This document shows, in pieces, positions 1 through 14,389 of a stretch of DNA of 64,000 nt; position 1 is the first letter of the stretch; every line of letters begins with the position of its first letter. The stretch is from contig JAEVLN010000020.1 in NCBI GenBank assembly GCA_018350325.1, positions 124,001-188,000 of the forward strand, given 5' to 3'. The notes beneath the pieces were generated by a model. That model was not told the DNA's origin, did no database searches, and worked only from the letters and a program-made list of their open reading frames with translations. The translations under genes and the position numbers were made by a program. Source of the DNA: Globodera rostochiensis (lineage: Eukaryota; Nematoda; Chromadorea; Rhabditida; Heteroderidae).

Positions 1-34
1 AAAAAATAATAATTTTGGTCATATCAAGTTTCGT

Positions 35-700
35 TATTTTTTGATAATGGATTCAGCCTAAATTTGTGCAATTTTGATATTAAAATAGGGTATATATCTG
101 CTTTTTAATTATTTTATTATATTTAAAACAGAAATATAATTGGTGTTGCTTGCTTTTTCCGTGATGCTTTGGGCGTTGCCTCCGGCTAAAAGAGTAAACT
201 TTATGACCAACAAAAAAAAAATTATAATTTTTTTAGTTGTCAAATCTTCTTATATTATTTTTTATTCTATTTACTATTTAAATGTAATTTAAAATTATAA
301 TATCACTTTGTTTGTAAAATTTATTTCTATTTTCTTCATTTCTCACAATTTCAACGTTAAATTTTATTTATCTCATTGTATTTCTTTTTTATATTTGTCA
401 ATTCTTTATTTTATTTGTCCTTTTAAGAATTTTAGTTGTTGGAGAATTCAATTATTTATATCTCAAAACATTTATTATTTCTTTATGTTTCAATTCAATT
501 TTAGTTTAATTCAATTCGTTTTTCGTCTTGTAATCTTGATGACGCGGACAATTTTATTCAAAAGTCATCGTACTTTGTTTCATTTGTGCAAAATGCACAT
601 CATTATAAGCTTTATAGATAATTTTATAATTTCGATCTTAATTATAAGTTTTTATGCTTTGAAAGCATTTACCTCCTATCAATAATACAATTAAAAAGTG
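35..700 (+). repeat. Interspersed repeat family A, copy 1
   Basis: Shares TTTTTGATAATGGATT, GTTGCTTGCTTTTTCC, GGCTAAAAG...TTTATGACCAAC, TTTTTTTAGTTGTCAAAT, and GACGCGGACAATTT...CAAAAGTCATCGTACTTTGT with copies at about 13025-13480 and 50815-51360. The long AT-rich frame at 308-685 lies wholly inside it and is not taken as a gene. Confidence 0.85.
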
Positions 701-966
701 TTATTTGGTTACACATTTTTCACATAATGCACTTTGATTTACATTTTATGATAAAATATTTGTTGAAATCAAACGCTCAATTGATTTTTACTAAAGAAGA
801 GTATCGAGCTTAATATTCATTAGTGAAACAAAAGTGTAGTACTAATATATACCAAAATCAATATTGCAAAAATTTAAATAAAACTTGATTATTAACATAT
901 AAAATGCGGCACCCAAACGCTCAAACAATACTATAATTAAAATATTTAAAATTTTTGTAAATAAGT

Positions 967-1413
967 TTCAAAAAATATTCCAAAAAGTTAACTAAAAAAA
1001 ATTTTAGATGGGGTGCGTTTATGTTATAAATTACTCTCGCCGTCTGACTCTCTCTTTTTGACACACTATTTCTTCAAAAAATAAAATGTTCAAAAAAGTA
1101 ACTAAAAAATTATTAGATGGGGTGCGTTGATGACCAAATTACTCTAACCGTCTGACTCTCTCTTTTATCACACTATTTCTTCAAAAATAAAATTTCAAAA
1201 AAGTAACTAAAAAAATTATTAGATGGAGTGCGTTGATGAGCAAATTACTCTAACCGTCTGACTACCTCTTTTTGGCACACTATTTCTTCAAAAAATAAAA
1301 TGTTCGAAAAAGTAACTAAAAAATTATTAGATGGGGTGCGTTGATGAGCAAATTACTCTCGCCGTCTGACTCTCTCTTTTTATCACACTATTTCTTCAAA
1401 AAAAAAATGTTCC
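967..1413 (+). repeat. Tandem repeat, four copies of ~105-115 bp
   Basis: Four successive copies, each with AGATGGGGTGCGTT, then ATTACTCTCGCCGTCTGACT and CACACTATTTCTTCAAAA. Copies start near 967, 1091, 1196 and 1306. A short piece of the unit (CTCTCTTTTAGCACACTATT) also occurs near 51520, downstream of another copy of the adjacent interspersed repeat. Confidence 0.9.
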
Positions 1414-4400
1414 AAAAAGTAAACTATATTAAATTACCTTGAAAATAAGAAATAAATTTGAATGACTTTTGTTTAAATGGTGTAATATTTACTTTTAATA
1501 ATTTTTACGACAAATTTAACTAAAGATATTTAAAACTAAAAACAAAATCCTATGTTCATTTAAATATAAAATATTAAATTTAAAACAAAACGAAACCAAC
1601 TTTTCAAGAAAAAAATAAAAATTAATGAAAAAACACTAACCTATTAATATGAAATTGAATTTTATATATTTAAAATAACAATATTAAACTTCTAAAGGTG
1701 TATTTAGTTTATAAAAATGAAGGAAAATTTCATCGAATATCGGAGGCATGAGCGGTACTCGACACGCCGCCTGATAAACAACTCAGTAAAACAATTATTA
1801 ATCCTTTAAGCTAAACATAAACTCATGGTTATACATGGAGCAAGAACAAGTCTGAGGACAATTCGCTTACATTCATATAAATATAAAAAAAAAGTAGAAT
1901 AATTGTATTTGACTTTTTAACTTAAGTTGCTCCGTTGCATTGTTGAATCAAGCAAGCTTATTTAGCTAATAAAACTCATTAAAAGTTATAATAACGTACA
2001 AAGTGAATAATCTTTACTAAAAGTATAAAAAGTTATTAATTTACAAAAGAAATAAAATAAAACGGACATTATAATAGAAGCAGTATAGACATTCAAATAA
2101 AAATACTACATAACTTGTCATAATATTTATAATAAAACATATATTTAACAAACTAAATAGTATAATTTAACATTGACTAATAACAAAAGATTAATCGCTA
2201 GCCTTTGGAAAATTATCTTGCCTTTTATGCTCAAATTTATATTTTCAGTGTTAAAAAATCCAATCAGTGATCAGTGAATTCGAAATCTGTTAAAACGCCA
2301 GGTGCGACTAAAGCCCCTAGTTTCCGCTACGGCATTTTTTTCAGACAACATTTGTGTAAATTAAAACCGAATTTTTATTAAAAGAATTCACTCGACATTA
2401 TTAAATTTTAGTCAACCGTGCGCGGCGGATGTGCCAGCTTAAGGTCGATTTTTCGCTGACCGTGAATATAATTTTTAAACAATTTTCGTGCGTAGTAAAA
2501 ATTACTCCTCTTCCTATGGTGTATTCTCCGACCAAGAGTACAAATAAATAATGAACAATAAAATATCATAACAAATGTGATTAAATCAATATGAGACTTA
2601 ACTTTTTTTTTTATAGTTTACATAAGTCAATTTTTTTAAAATATTAAATTTAGGCTGATTATTAAAATTTGTAATTTGTTTCATTTTGTTCTGTGAATAA
2701 CCATACTTTCTCATTCTGAACTGGACAGAAACGAGATCAGAATTTTACGAAAACGTTTGCCTTTTGGCATCTGTAAACGCCAAATGAATTGTTATAAATA
2801 TGTAATCTGTAAATTCATTTTGTAAATTTTGATTTATATTTATTAAAATTGTTTAATTTATATTTATTATATGTTTTGGTTTCTCTTAGAAATTATTGTT
2901 CATATAAAATATTTAAATGTGTTAGATTTTGATTTATGAATTAAAACTTGCCAGATAGGACCAGCCAGTGCACTTATTATTTGGGAAGGACTATTTTTGT
3001 ATTTGCAAAATAAGATAGAAATGTTATGTAAATGTGAGTATTAAAATGTCGGGCGGCTTAAGATAAACCAATTCTTTTACATTTATTAAATTGCTTTATT
3101 TTTATGTGTTTTTTAAAATAATTTAAAGATGAAAAATTATATAATTTGTTTAAACATACGTTTTTTTGTTCATAGTTCGACGGATATATTCATATCCTTT
3201 AACAGTGATGGTTTAATTTTATCAATTTTTAGCTCAATTTTCTTAATATATTTTTTGAAAGTAAATAAAATCTCCTAACATTTGCTTTTCTTTTGCATTA
3301 TATTTTTCATAGTTTTGACTAATAATAAAAAAATTGTTTAATTCTTTTTAAACCATTATCGCGTCGTTTGGAAGGATGATGGCAATTTTGCGTGTTCCTG
3401 ACTCCATGAAGCCAAAATGGCATGACAAAAGAGCTTATCGGTCGAATAAATAAGAAGAACCATGTCGTGTAGCTGTTTCTAATAACTAATTATTTATTAT
3501 TTAAGTTTTCTTTAATTTGTTAACTATTAATCAACAAATTCTTTAATTAAAATTACGTAGGCCACTATAGCAGTTTTTTATATGTTATTTTATATTCAAA
3601 ATTTTCAATTTTATAATTTACATTCATTAAATTTTATTTTTAAAATTTTATTATAATGCCTTGGTGATGTTTGTTAATTGTTTCTTTTTTTTCTAATTTC
3701 GGCTTTCATTTGCCTTTCTGCATGTTAGTACATTTATTTAAACATTAAATTTTAAAAGTTAAAATGTTAAAATATGAATTTATTGTCAATTTTTGATAAT
3801 TTTAGCATTTTTATATTTTCACATATTTGATCAGTTCCAATCATAATAATTCTATGATTCTTTTAATATAAATGTAAAGTTTTCTGTTTTGGTCAAGAAA
3901 AAACATTTTTCAACAATAGTTGTATGTTAATTTTGTTAATTTTTTATTGAATTTTATTTTTAGCTATGTATAAATAATTTTGTTTTATAAGCATAATAAA
4001 GTATTTTTTGATAACATTGTAAACCTTTTCAATGTTAACAACTTCCATTGTTCGACAAATAAAGCAAATTTGAAATTAATAACTAACATCTCGTAATATT
4101 ACTGTTTTTTATATACGAAACTTTAGCGAATAAATTTGGCAGGTGTCCTAAACTTCATTATCTTTTATATCATCATTATAACCAGTTGATGTTCCTAAAA
4201 CATGCATTTTATTAAAAGCATTAAAAAGATGCGCAAGTCAGCTTTGTCACTTGCCGGCACTTCCAAAACATTCTTTGATTTCAGTTTAGCAATACCAATT
4301 TTAAAGGGTTTATTTTAGTTTTAAAACGGTTTAAATATTCATATTTATTTTGCAAACATTTTATATCCATATTTGGTCAAAAGGTGTTTTGTCAAAGTTT

Positions 4401-4499
4401 TTCGGTATTTAAATGCTTTTTAATTAATTGTCTTTCACTCATTTGCATTATATTATACTTTATATTGTTTTTTTTTTAATATTAGTTATTTTGCATTAA
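1414..4499. other. AT-rich flank, no gene seen
   Basis: A-rich at first and then T-rich on the plus strand, with GC-richer islands near 1735-1785, 2285-2345, 2410-2470 and 3360-3475. Stop codons are frequent in all frames. I see no gene, RNA or structured element. Confidence 0.5.
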
Positions 4500-4850
4500 T
4501 ATTTTTAAATTTATAAATAAAATATGAAAAGCCTCTGGTTTCGTGTCACAGTGGCTTATTTATTTGAGGATTATATTGATTTATTGATTATGGTTTCACC
4601 AGCAGATGGAATATTTTGTCTTTGTTTTCGATTTAATACACTTGCAATTTTCATTCCGTTTATTTATTATTTAATTAAAACTATTATAATAATATTTAAA
4701 TTTCAAAAACCAAATAAATATATTTTACTCTTGTAAGTTTAATATCTCAAAAATGTTGATTGGAATTTTTTTTAAAGTATTTTTGTTTCATGTGAATATG
4801 CTAATTCTTCACATTTAGTATAGATACAAATTTAAACAATTAAAAGGTTA
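4500..4850 (+). repeat. Interspersed repeat family B, copy 1
   Basis: The reverse complement is present at about 11500-11760 (shared landmarks TAGTATAGATACAAATTTAA, AATATGCTAATTCTTCACAT, CTTGCAATTTTCATTCCG). Its start (CTCTGGTTTCGTGTCACAGT) also recurs at about 59690-59790. The 70-codon frame at 4524-4736 falls inside and is not called as a gene. Confidence 0.85.
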
Positions 4851-5831
4851 AAAATATTAAGCTAATAGGTTGTCTTTGCAATTCGTTATTCAAAACCCTT
4901 GAATTTTTTAGTTACAATTTATTTTTTATTGCTTTTTGATTTAATAAAGGTTTTCCAAAGTTGTTTTAAATCTTTATTTCATTGCCCGCAATTAAGAGAA
5001 TAGTGTATGCCCATGCCACGAACACACGATTTATCATCTAATTTGACCATCGTTTTTAGAATTTAGTATATCGGATACAATTTTTATTAGTAATTTGCGT
5101 TTATTGCTTGCAAAATTTAAAAACATTGTGCAAATAAAAAAGGTACCCATTGAATTTTTTATATTTTGCATATTTCCTTTGAATTTAATTTGTTTCAAAA
5201 ACTATTTTCTCTTTAGGTTTATTTTGTTTAATTCGCTTTTATATTATTGTAAAAATGATATAAATTTTTTGCAGGGTTTAATTGTATCTCTTTTTTTTCA
5301 AATGCAAGTTTCGTAGCGCTTTAATTAAAAATAAAGTTCAGTTTTACCTATTCTGCTCACTGGTTTATTTTTGTGTTAATATGGCACAATTAAATTTTTT
5401 ATTTGAGTGTGAACTTATTTTATTTTGCAAATTATCTCATTGACTAAACGTTTTGATTTTTTAACATTCATAAAAATAATACCGAATGAAAATTGCGCTG
5501 TTTAGTCCGCATTTATTACAATGAATTCAATTAAAATGAATGCTTTTTGATTGTAATATTTAATTTTTTATTTAAATTAAATTTAAATTATTTTAGTCCA
5601 ATTTACCGTATAAATTATGTTTTTTTTATTTTATAACAAATCATAAATATATGTGTTTTTTCAAATAAATTAAGTTATCATCAGTTCGCGTTGTTTCGCA
5701 TATCTTATATAGTTTATGCATTTTATGAGCGAAATTTTGTAGGATTATTTTTCATTTATTAAATTAGATTTTCGTTTTAATTGGATATATGATTTAGATT
5801 CAATTTTCTATGCAATTAAGGCATTTAGGTT

Positions 5832-5945
5832 TTAAACATTTAATTTAATATTTTAACATGCAGTCTTTTCTTTCAGCGTATACAGATTAAACTAATTTGA
5901 ACTTGTACTCCTATGACACTGACATGATGAAATGGTGGTGATTGC
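5832..5945 (+). repeat. Interspersed repeat family C, copy 1
   Basis: Contains TTTTAACATGCAGTC, CAGCGTATACAGATTAAACT and TTGAACTTGTACTCC. It is present in inverted orientation at 49681-49790, on the other side of the Maverick. Confidence 0.85.
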
Positions 5946-8900
5946 TTTGAGACACTCCTCTGGTAGACTTCTGCTACGCCAATCTTGTGCTATTATCAAT
6001 TTCTATTCATGGTCTTCAAAAGCTGATTAGAATTATTGCCTTATATTTATAAATAATAAACTAAAAGTTAATTTTAGTCTTGTTTTTACATCGTCTTTGT
6101 TTAGAATAAAATTCACAGTCCTTTTTTAAAGACTACAAGTTTTAAATACAACATTTAAAAATAATTCCGGCGTTTATTTCATTTCTCTGCACTAGGTAAA
6201 TATCATTAACGATTCAATAGAAAAATTGATTTAATATTTTTATGGCAATTAATATTAAATGGCAATCGTTATAAACATTGGGTGAAAATATGCATAAATT
6301 TTTTTTCAACAAATGTTTCAATATTATTATTTATTTTGTTATTATATAAATATCAATTTATTTTCGAGATTACTTGAACTCTTTTAATAAACAAACTTAA
6401 ACATTTCGCCGAAGTTGTTTTATTATTGTAATTAATGATCGTCATATCTTTAATATCACACTTTTTTGAGTTTAATTTTGCAATAATTCATGAACTCATA
6501 ATATTCGCAACATTAATTTTGATTTTGTTTCTTTGTATTCAATTGTTATAATTTTCATCACTTTTTTTTGATTGATTTGCATAATAGCTTAAATATATTT
6601 GACCATGAATTTGATTAAACTAACGCTTTTTAGTATTAAAAACACGAAGCTGCTTATTTCTATTTTATTTTTATTTGAATTTTTTAGAAAGAGACCATCT
6701 CCATTAAAGTAAACAGTTAGCATTTAAATTTTTATAAAATTAATTTCAACTTACTCACTTTTTTTATTTTATTCTTTGATATTTTTAATTTCTTGTTCTT
6801 GAATTTAAGCGTCAGAAAATAATGGCGCATGTAAACCAGCTGGGAAAATTGTCGATCTCGCTTTTTGCAATATTTATTGTTTATGTAGTTTTATTTCCTT
6901 TATTTTCTGTAGTATATATAATTTTTAAAAGAATAAACACTCAGGCCGATCATTAAAGCTTTTATTATTTAAAACCGTTTCACTGTTGCTTAATAATTTA
7001 TTTTTTGTTGTTTCGCCTGCTATTCTGAGGCCAACATTTTCCATGAGACTAATTATATAAGCATATACCAGTTATAATCGGAATTTTTAATGATATTTAA
7101 ATATTAATAAATTTGTAAATCAATCAGATTATTTTAGTTGATTTTGTCTCTGTTGCAATAAACATAAATATTTTAAGCGTTCTCGCTTTGCATGAAATGC
7201 ACATTTTTATAAATCTTCAAGAGGTTTTCTTTTAATATTATTTGTTAATAAATTAAATTTCTACAGAAATCATTCCTTTTGAATTATTTAAATTGGGGCA
7301 TGGATTTAATTATAGAATTATTTAATTTAAAATTTTTAGTGCAAAGGCCGAATAACCGGCGGTTGCAGGTCAAAACAACTTCAAAATGATCTGGTTTAAA
7401 ATGAATAATTACCTCGGATTTATTTTTTATTTGTACCAGTCACATATTTGTTGTCTCCTTTAGTTATTGACGAAAATGTTTATTTTTATTATGCATTACG
7501 CGAAAATTTGCATTTTTACCAAACCAATGTTTATTTAAGTATTTTTCTTTTCGATTTTGTTAATCAAGAACTTGTGGCATTCTTGGTGTATATTTTTTGT
7601 TGGTTTTTGTTTTATATATTACATAGGATTAAGTTTTATTAGCTAAATTAAATACATAATAAATAGCGCAGTTTCAATAAATCACTCTTTTTTGTTAACA
7701 TTTTAAAAACAAATTGTTTGTTGGTCATTTCATTTCAATGTTTAAAAATGAACGTATATAACTCTTCAAAATTGACTTTATTATTATAACGAATTTTCGC
7801 AATGCTTGTTATTTTCAATAATTATAAGGCCCGTATTCTCCTGCCTTTCCCGATTTTTTGCATGACTTGTTACAAGCACGAGAATACCAACGATTGTGAT
7901 GGCGTTGGACGTAATAAATGAGTGTTTTATTCCAAATTCGTTTTGAACATATTAAATATATTTTTACGATTTCAGACGATTTATTTTTTTTGTCATTATA
8001 ACCTTTTAATTACAATTCAACAATATTTATATCTTAAATCTTTAGTTAAGTGGCTCAGCCCCTATCCTTTACGTAGCGGTTGCGTCGAACTGGAGAATAA
8101 ACAATTTATTAATTATTTTTAGTATTTTATAAATAATTAATTTTGAAATTTTCAAAATTTGTTAAATTTTTTTGCGCATTTGTAATTTCATTCTATTTTT
8201 ATTTCAATTTACTTTTGTTTTATTTATTAATTTTGGAGAAAGTTTATTTTTTGTTTTATCATCGAGAAAAATTTCTTGGCACAAAAAAATAATGCAAAAT
8301 TCTTACGTCGCAGAATCGGCCCACTTTTCTCTGAAACCAGATGGTTAGGCAATGGCCAAGTTCGTGGTAACAATTCTGGCCTTGTCATATGCCCGGCCAA
8401 GCGGCCTCGTGAAACTAGTCAAATTCTCTCTTGGTAGTGCGTGGGCTAGAGCCGCAATTTTTGGTGTCGTGTCATTTTCAAATTTTGATTTAAGAATAAT
8501 ATTTACTTAAATTTAGTGGTGCATGGGGTAGAACAAAGAAAATTTAGCTAATACGTTAATTGTTTATATTTTTGTTTATTTCCAAAGAAAAATTGCATTT
8601 GTAACGTGTCACAATTATTTGCATAAATCAGTATCCGCATTTTTATTTCTAAATTTTTTGTTTTTAACAAAGTCAGATTCAATATTGTTCTTTGTTTGAA
8701 GTTTTGAATAATTTTGATTTTTCTTTTTTTTAAGGCAATTTTAATAATATTCTTTGCTCTTGAAAATTTTATAAAAATCTTTTCTCTTTAACTTGACATA
8801 AAAATATTACTTTTTTTTTAAAACTATTTGGTGAATAGAGCTTATTGTTTCGGTTTATTATTATCGGATTTTGCTAAAAATTGGATTCAAAAATGTCGGT

Positions 8901-11499
8901 AGAATCTCTTTCATTTAAGAAGTTACTGCTAATTTTTTTATTTAAATGATTGCTTTTGTTTGATAGCCAAATGCTTTGTTTAATTAATATTATTCCTGTT
9001 TTGCAATGTCAATTTTTTTTGTAAATACTTATATTTTAATCATCAGTTATTTCCGTGCAGGCATGCTTCATGCTCACACATTTAAAGTTATTTTATTTAA
9101 ATCTTATTCACGATGAATTTTTTCTGTAAACCCCACTTATTTAAATATATTAATTTAATTTTTTATTTCTTCCAGCTCCAATTTGTTTTAGTAGCAACGA
9201 AAAACTTAAATAAGCCTCGATGATTACAACTTAATATTTTAAAAAGGCAATTCAATCATTAAAAATTGTTTTCCATGATTACATCGAATAATTTTAAATA
9301 ATTTTGTGCCATTTAATGATGTTATTAGTATCATAAAGAATAAACAATGTTATTAATATTATAGAAAACTAAAATTTAACAATAACTCACATTAAAATTT
9401 GTATGATATTTCAAAAACAATGTATTAATCATTGACATATTAACAGCATTCTATAAATTAAATTAAATAAACAAATCTTAAGCTAATATACAAAATAAAT
9501 TTTATAGAAAGAAAAATATATCTAAATAAAAGTTGAACCAAAATTTATATTAAAAAAATGAAAGTTTTATAATGTTATTTAAATGTAGTATTGACTAAAG
9601 TAGGGTTGGGTTGCCAACCCGACACAACCCTGCTAGCTCTGCTGACGTTGCAGGTTTTGGTTGAAACGAGTGAAAATGAGTTCGGCACGTACATGTGAGG
9701 GAAAAACCATTAAGAATTAAAATGAAGCGAATAAATTATTTTTTTTCAGGTTTCATACAGAAAATGTCTTGGGGCATAATTTATTTAAAAAGCAGTTTTT
9801 ATTTTTAAACGAATTTTGAAATAAAATAATAATATCATGCAATTAATTGTTAAATTATCTATGATTCTAAAGTTGAAAACCCAAGACCAATAAATACAAC
9901 AGACAACCTACAATATAAAATGAAGAAAAAATATTCTAGTTTGATTAATAAAAAGTAGTTATTCCGTTTCATATGCTCCAATCTTAATTAAAAAATAAAT
10001 GAAAATTAAAACATATTCATATAAACTGTTAATGTTGTATTAAAACCCGGAAATTTGCTCAGTCGAGCCATCAAGCATGAGGTTTTTCAGCAGGTTAATA
10101 ATAATTGAACTTTAATTCTGGGAGTACAAATTAATTATTATGAATCGATCAATATGAGAAAATAGCAAATTTTTATAAAAAAGCATTTAATGTCGATAAA
10201 TTACGGTCTCTGCAGACACAAATTGATTATTTCTTTTTAAGATTTAATATTAAGTGCTTATGCATTTAAAGAGCATCAAGGCGAGCACCAAGGGGTTTCA
10301 TCGTACATGGAAAAATATGTTGCGAAGCTTAAATTTTAAAGAATTATTAACCTAAAAGTTAACTCAAGTAACCTTAAAAAATGGCTAAACATAAGAGCTT
10401 AAAGAGAAAAATTATATAGGCTTAATCACCAAATACATAGCTAAATTAAGTTTGTTTAACAAGCAACATATTTTCAATAAAATAATATTTTGTTTCACAG
10501 ATTTACTAAATACATTCTAAATTTCTAATATGGGAACAGTTGAACACAAATGAATATTTGAAATATCCCGGACACGTTATAAATGTTGCCAAGATCATAA
10601 GATGATTGATATAATTAAGATTAATATTATTGTTTGATATTTTCCCCAAAAAAAAAACTTAGTTAAACATTAAAAGACTCCGAAACTAACATAAGGAGTA
10701 AGAATTTTATAAATACATATATATTACACAAGAATGTATGAAGGCTGAAGTAAACAACATTGTACACCGTATGTGCAAGGGACCATTTTACATCATCTAT
10801 TCAAAAATGGCTTAATAATTAATGCTAAAAAAATAACTAAACGATACAATAGGATTTGTACGCCCCAAATTCTTATGAAATTTTATTCACATAAAGTAAA
10901 ATGTTATATTAAAAAACCCATAAAAAATTTTTATTTTCAACAAAATTTTAACTCGATAATTAATTTAATCATATCAAAAAATCGGATTTATATTATTAAG
11001 AATATAAACTACATTCATTAGTTACGCAAATACAACTGCTAAAAAACACATGAATACTATGCAATAAAGAGTGAATAAAAATATATAATTTATATTAGAA
11101 CAACCGTAAATTCAAGTTAAAAACAATTTTTTTTTAATTAAAAAAAGTTATTAATATACAAAATGAATAAATAGTTTGTAAAGTAAATTTCTAATTAATT
11201 CATTTCAGGCTACCTAATATTAAATTTAAAATAAAAGTAGTAAGGTTATGATAAATAAAATAATAAATAAACCAACTTTATACAAAAAGAATTAGAAAAA
11301 AACCCTTTTTTTAATGAATCCACCACAAAACAAATTTATAAATTGCAGATAAAAATATTATTTAAAATTTGTAAATGATTCTATATATACAAACAGGCTA
11401 ATACTTCAAATTGTATGATTGGATTGTATGCTAACAACTAGCCAAGCTCTATCAAAATTAAATTAACCAAATTTAAAAGTTGTTATAATGATTGTTTTC
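5946..11499. other. AT-rich flank, no gene seen
   Basis: T-rich to about 9.2 kb, then A-rich. GC-richer islands near 7340-7400, 7825-7915, 8300-8475, 9600-9700 and 10260-10330 have no long frames. The frames at 7448-7642, 7922-8122 and 10773-11021 are AT-driven and hydrophobic or Lys/Asn-rich, without support. Confidence 0.5.
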
Positions 11500-11760
11500 A
11501 ACGATTGTTTAAATTTGTATCTATACTAAATGTGAAGAATTAGCATATTCACATGAACAAAAATACTTTTTAAAAAAATCCAATCAACATTTTTGAGATA
11601 TTAAACTTACAAGTGTAAATAAAATTTTTATTTGGTTTTTGAAATTTAAAATAATATTATAATAGTTTTAATTAAATTCAATAAATAAACGGAATGAAAA
11701 TTTGCAAGTGTATTCAATCGAACGCAAAGACAAAATATTCAATCTGCTGGTGAAATTACT
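11500..11760 (-). repeat. Interspersed repeat family B, inverted copy 2
   Basis: Reverse complement of 4620-4850, diverged by scattered substitutions and small indels. No terminal duplications were seen. Confidence 0.85.
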
Positions 11761-12899
11761 AAATTATTTGCTGAATCTGCAGATTTTACTCATACATTAG
11801 CAACAATTAAATAAATCTAATACAAATGATTCAATGGCTTTTTTGGAAAATTGTGCACTTCAAATTTGAGATGTTTCACAGCTTCACAATTTAAAATACA
11901 AAATACCTAGAAAATTAATTATTTTAAAACTCTAAACTAAAAAATAAATAAAAAATGATAATAAAGCCCATAGAATTACAAAAATCATGAATGGCTTTTG
12001 TGCAACTAGAATGGATGCCGATTGCCATTGCATTTATTTAAAAAACCGAATTCGAATTAAAAATAGCAAAGCATTAGCACTTAATTGAGTATAATAATCT
12101 CTAATGATTTGTGTTGATGCGTATAAATATAAATTAAATACATAATAACCTAACATATTGTTCAAACCATTAATTTTTTTAACCTATTTTCTTCGTTTGG
12201 GATTTGAATAAAATGTGGGCAAAGTTATATTAAATTTTTTAAACTTTTAATAATATAAAAACGTAAGTTTATAAAAAATAAAAAATAAAAGTAATTTGAT
12301 ATCCCAGTTTTTTTATTCATTAAAAAGAAATTAAGAGGACTGGAAAATGAATGCAATGGAATGGTTTAAAATTGCGTGAAAATTAAATGGTAAAAGAAAG
12401 AGTTTTTATTTAATGAACATTTATTTGTATTTTTTATTTTGTGAGTATGCTTGTGGAGTTGAATTTTGTTAATTCATGTGAACATAAAACATTATAAATA
12501 ATTATTCTAGTAAACGAAAGATTGCCTTAATCGTATAAGACTTTTGTTTATTCGTTGTTGTTGTTGTTGTTGTTTAGGAGCCATTAAAAATTTAACGGAT
12601 TTGATGAGACGCGAATAGAAAAAAAGATCAACGGAAGCTGATTCTTTTTTTAATTGATTGATAAATATGTAATTATTTATTATATTTTTTTTGCTTACAT
12701 TAATTTACGAGCTCCATTTTCTCTTTTATATTTTTCAGATTAAAAGTATTCAAATGAATCCTTTAGTTCTTTCCTTTCTTTGCGTGATATATCTGATATA
12801 TCCGTTGTTTGTTTAATTTAATTTATTTTATTTTAATACTTAATTAGAATTAAGAACTCTGTAAAAAATAAACTTTATTTAGTAGATTTTGATTGAATT

Positions 12900-12995
12900 T
12901 AAAATTTGTTCCTTCGTGCAATATTGTTGCCACTAGATCTTTTCGTGATTCATTTTGAAAATTAATTTCTAGATTTGATTTTTATTAGGGTTTAC
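12900..12995 (+). repeat. Interspersed repeat family E, copy 1
   Basis: Contains TTGTTCCTTCGTGCAATATT, GTTGCCACTA and AATTTCTAGATTTGATTTTT. The reverse complement is at 52245-52340. Confidence 0.8.
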
Positions 12996-13024
12996 AACAA
13001 AGCTTATATTTTTAGATAATTACA

Positions 13025-13480
13025 TATCTACTTTTTTGATAATGGATTATTTTTTATTCTTTTGTATTTTAGAGCTTAAATTTGTCAATTTTGATATTAA
13101 CAAATAGCGTATTATATCTGCTAATTTTAATATTCTATTATATTTCATTTTTACGTTAATAAAATTAAAATCGAAATATAGATGGCGTTGCTTGCTTTTT
13201 CCGTGATGCTTTGGGCGTTGACCTCCGGCTAAAAGGGTTAATTTTATAACCAACAAAAATATTATATAATTTTTGGTTGTCAAATATACTTATTTTATTT
13301 TTTATTCACATTTACTATTTAAATGTTATTTAAAATTACTTTGTTTGTCATTTATTTCTTTTTTCACACGAAACGAAATTTCGATCACCTCTGGTTTCAA
13401 TTCAATTTATTTTAATCCAATTAATTTTTCTTTTTGTAATTTTGACGACACGGACAATTTATTTATTGCATTTTTTTAAT
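13025..13480 (+). repeat. Interspersed repeat family A, copy 2
   Basis: Direct copy of the family at 35-700, with GATAATGGATT at its start, CCGTGATGCTTTGGGCGTTG and GGCTAAAAGGGTTAATTTTA in the middle, and GACGACACGGACAATTTATT near its end. It is shorter in the middle than the other copies. Confidence 0.85.
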
Positions 13481-13484
13481 TTCT

Positions 13485-13860
13485 TGAATTAAGGCTTGTA
13501 GTTCAGTTGATCATGGTCATTTTAACTTTAAAATTTGATTTTTATTCTTAAAAGACCTTTTATTTCGTAAAAAAAAGAAACATTCTTAGAAAAATGTAAT
13601 TTAAAATTTACAAATGAAAAATTTAATTATTATATTTGAATATTTATTTGTTATGATTGAAAAACCGGTCGCTGCCTATTTATTAGCAAACCAAAATTTT
13701 AACTGATTATTTTGTCATGATTAGCCGTAATTATTTTATTTTTTATAGAATGACATATTTTGCTTTAAATCACAATTTAAGGTTTTTTCATATATATAAA
13801 GCTAATTGTTTTAGTTTAATATTGTTATTTTTTCATAAATAAATTAATATTGATTTTATC
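13485..13860 (+). repeat. Interspersed repeat family D, copy 1
   Basis: About 375 bp whose reverse complement lies at 20985-21330. Landmarks are GGCTTGTAGTTCAGTTGATC, AAAAGACCTTTTATTT and CACAATTTAAGGTTTTTTCA. Confidence 0.88.
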
Positions 13861-14099
13861 AAATTAGTTTTAGATTTTTTTAAATTTTGGATTTAGTGTG
13901 GCGTATGACTCTTTTAGTATATACGGTGCTTTTGGGCTTTCAAAACTTATAAAATCACGACGTTCGTAGTTTCTTCTTTGCTTAGTTGGCTCACTCTTAA
14001 CAGGATAAATATTAATTTATTTTTTATTTTAATCTCGTTTTTTCATATTATAAAGTTGTTTACTCAGCTGATATATTTTGTGAGACTTTTATATAAATT

Positions 14100-14389
14100 T
14101 CATTTTTTTAAAGAATCGTTTATATAATTAGCGTTTCAAGACTTTTTTTAAATTTATATATTTTTGTTTTGTAACGATTTACTGTGCCAAAAAATAATGC
14201 TGGTGATATAATTTCTATATTCATCCAGCAAGGAAAAGGTTGCTGCCTGATCAGCTCTATTACACAATTATTCGTCCACAGGCATTTTTCACTCAAATAT
14301 TCAACAATTTCAAATTTTTTTACTTCAATGGATTTCGCTTTTGGTCGCCTACCCTGACCCGTCGAAACTCGAGAACGAAATCTCGACAT
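14100..14389 (-). CDS. Possible small host gene or exon (about 89 aa)
   Basis: On the minus strand an ATG at 14389 (CTAAAATGTCG) opens a frame to about 14120. The first 35 codons are GC-richer and protein-like (MSRFRSRVSTGQGRRPKAKS, then EVKKFEIVEYLSEKCLW), and the rest is AT-rich. It is one of the few flank frames with a good start and non-repetitive composition. No family recognised; it may equally be an exon of a larger gene or chance. Confidence 0.25.

Noticed and set aside
308..685. 125-codon Phe/Ile-rich frame
   Set aside because: Lies wholly in a dispersed AT-rich repeat whose other copies are not open; composition explains it.
967..1413. CRISPR-like array
   Set aside because: The repeats are contiguous long units without unique spacers, and the context is eukaryotic.
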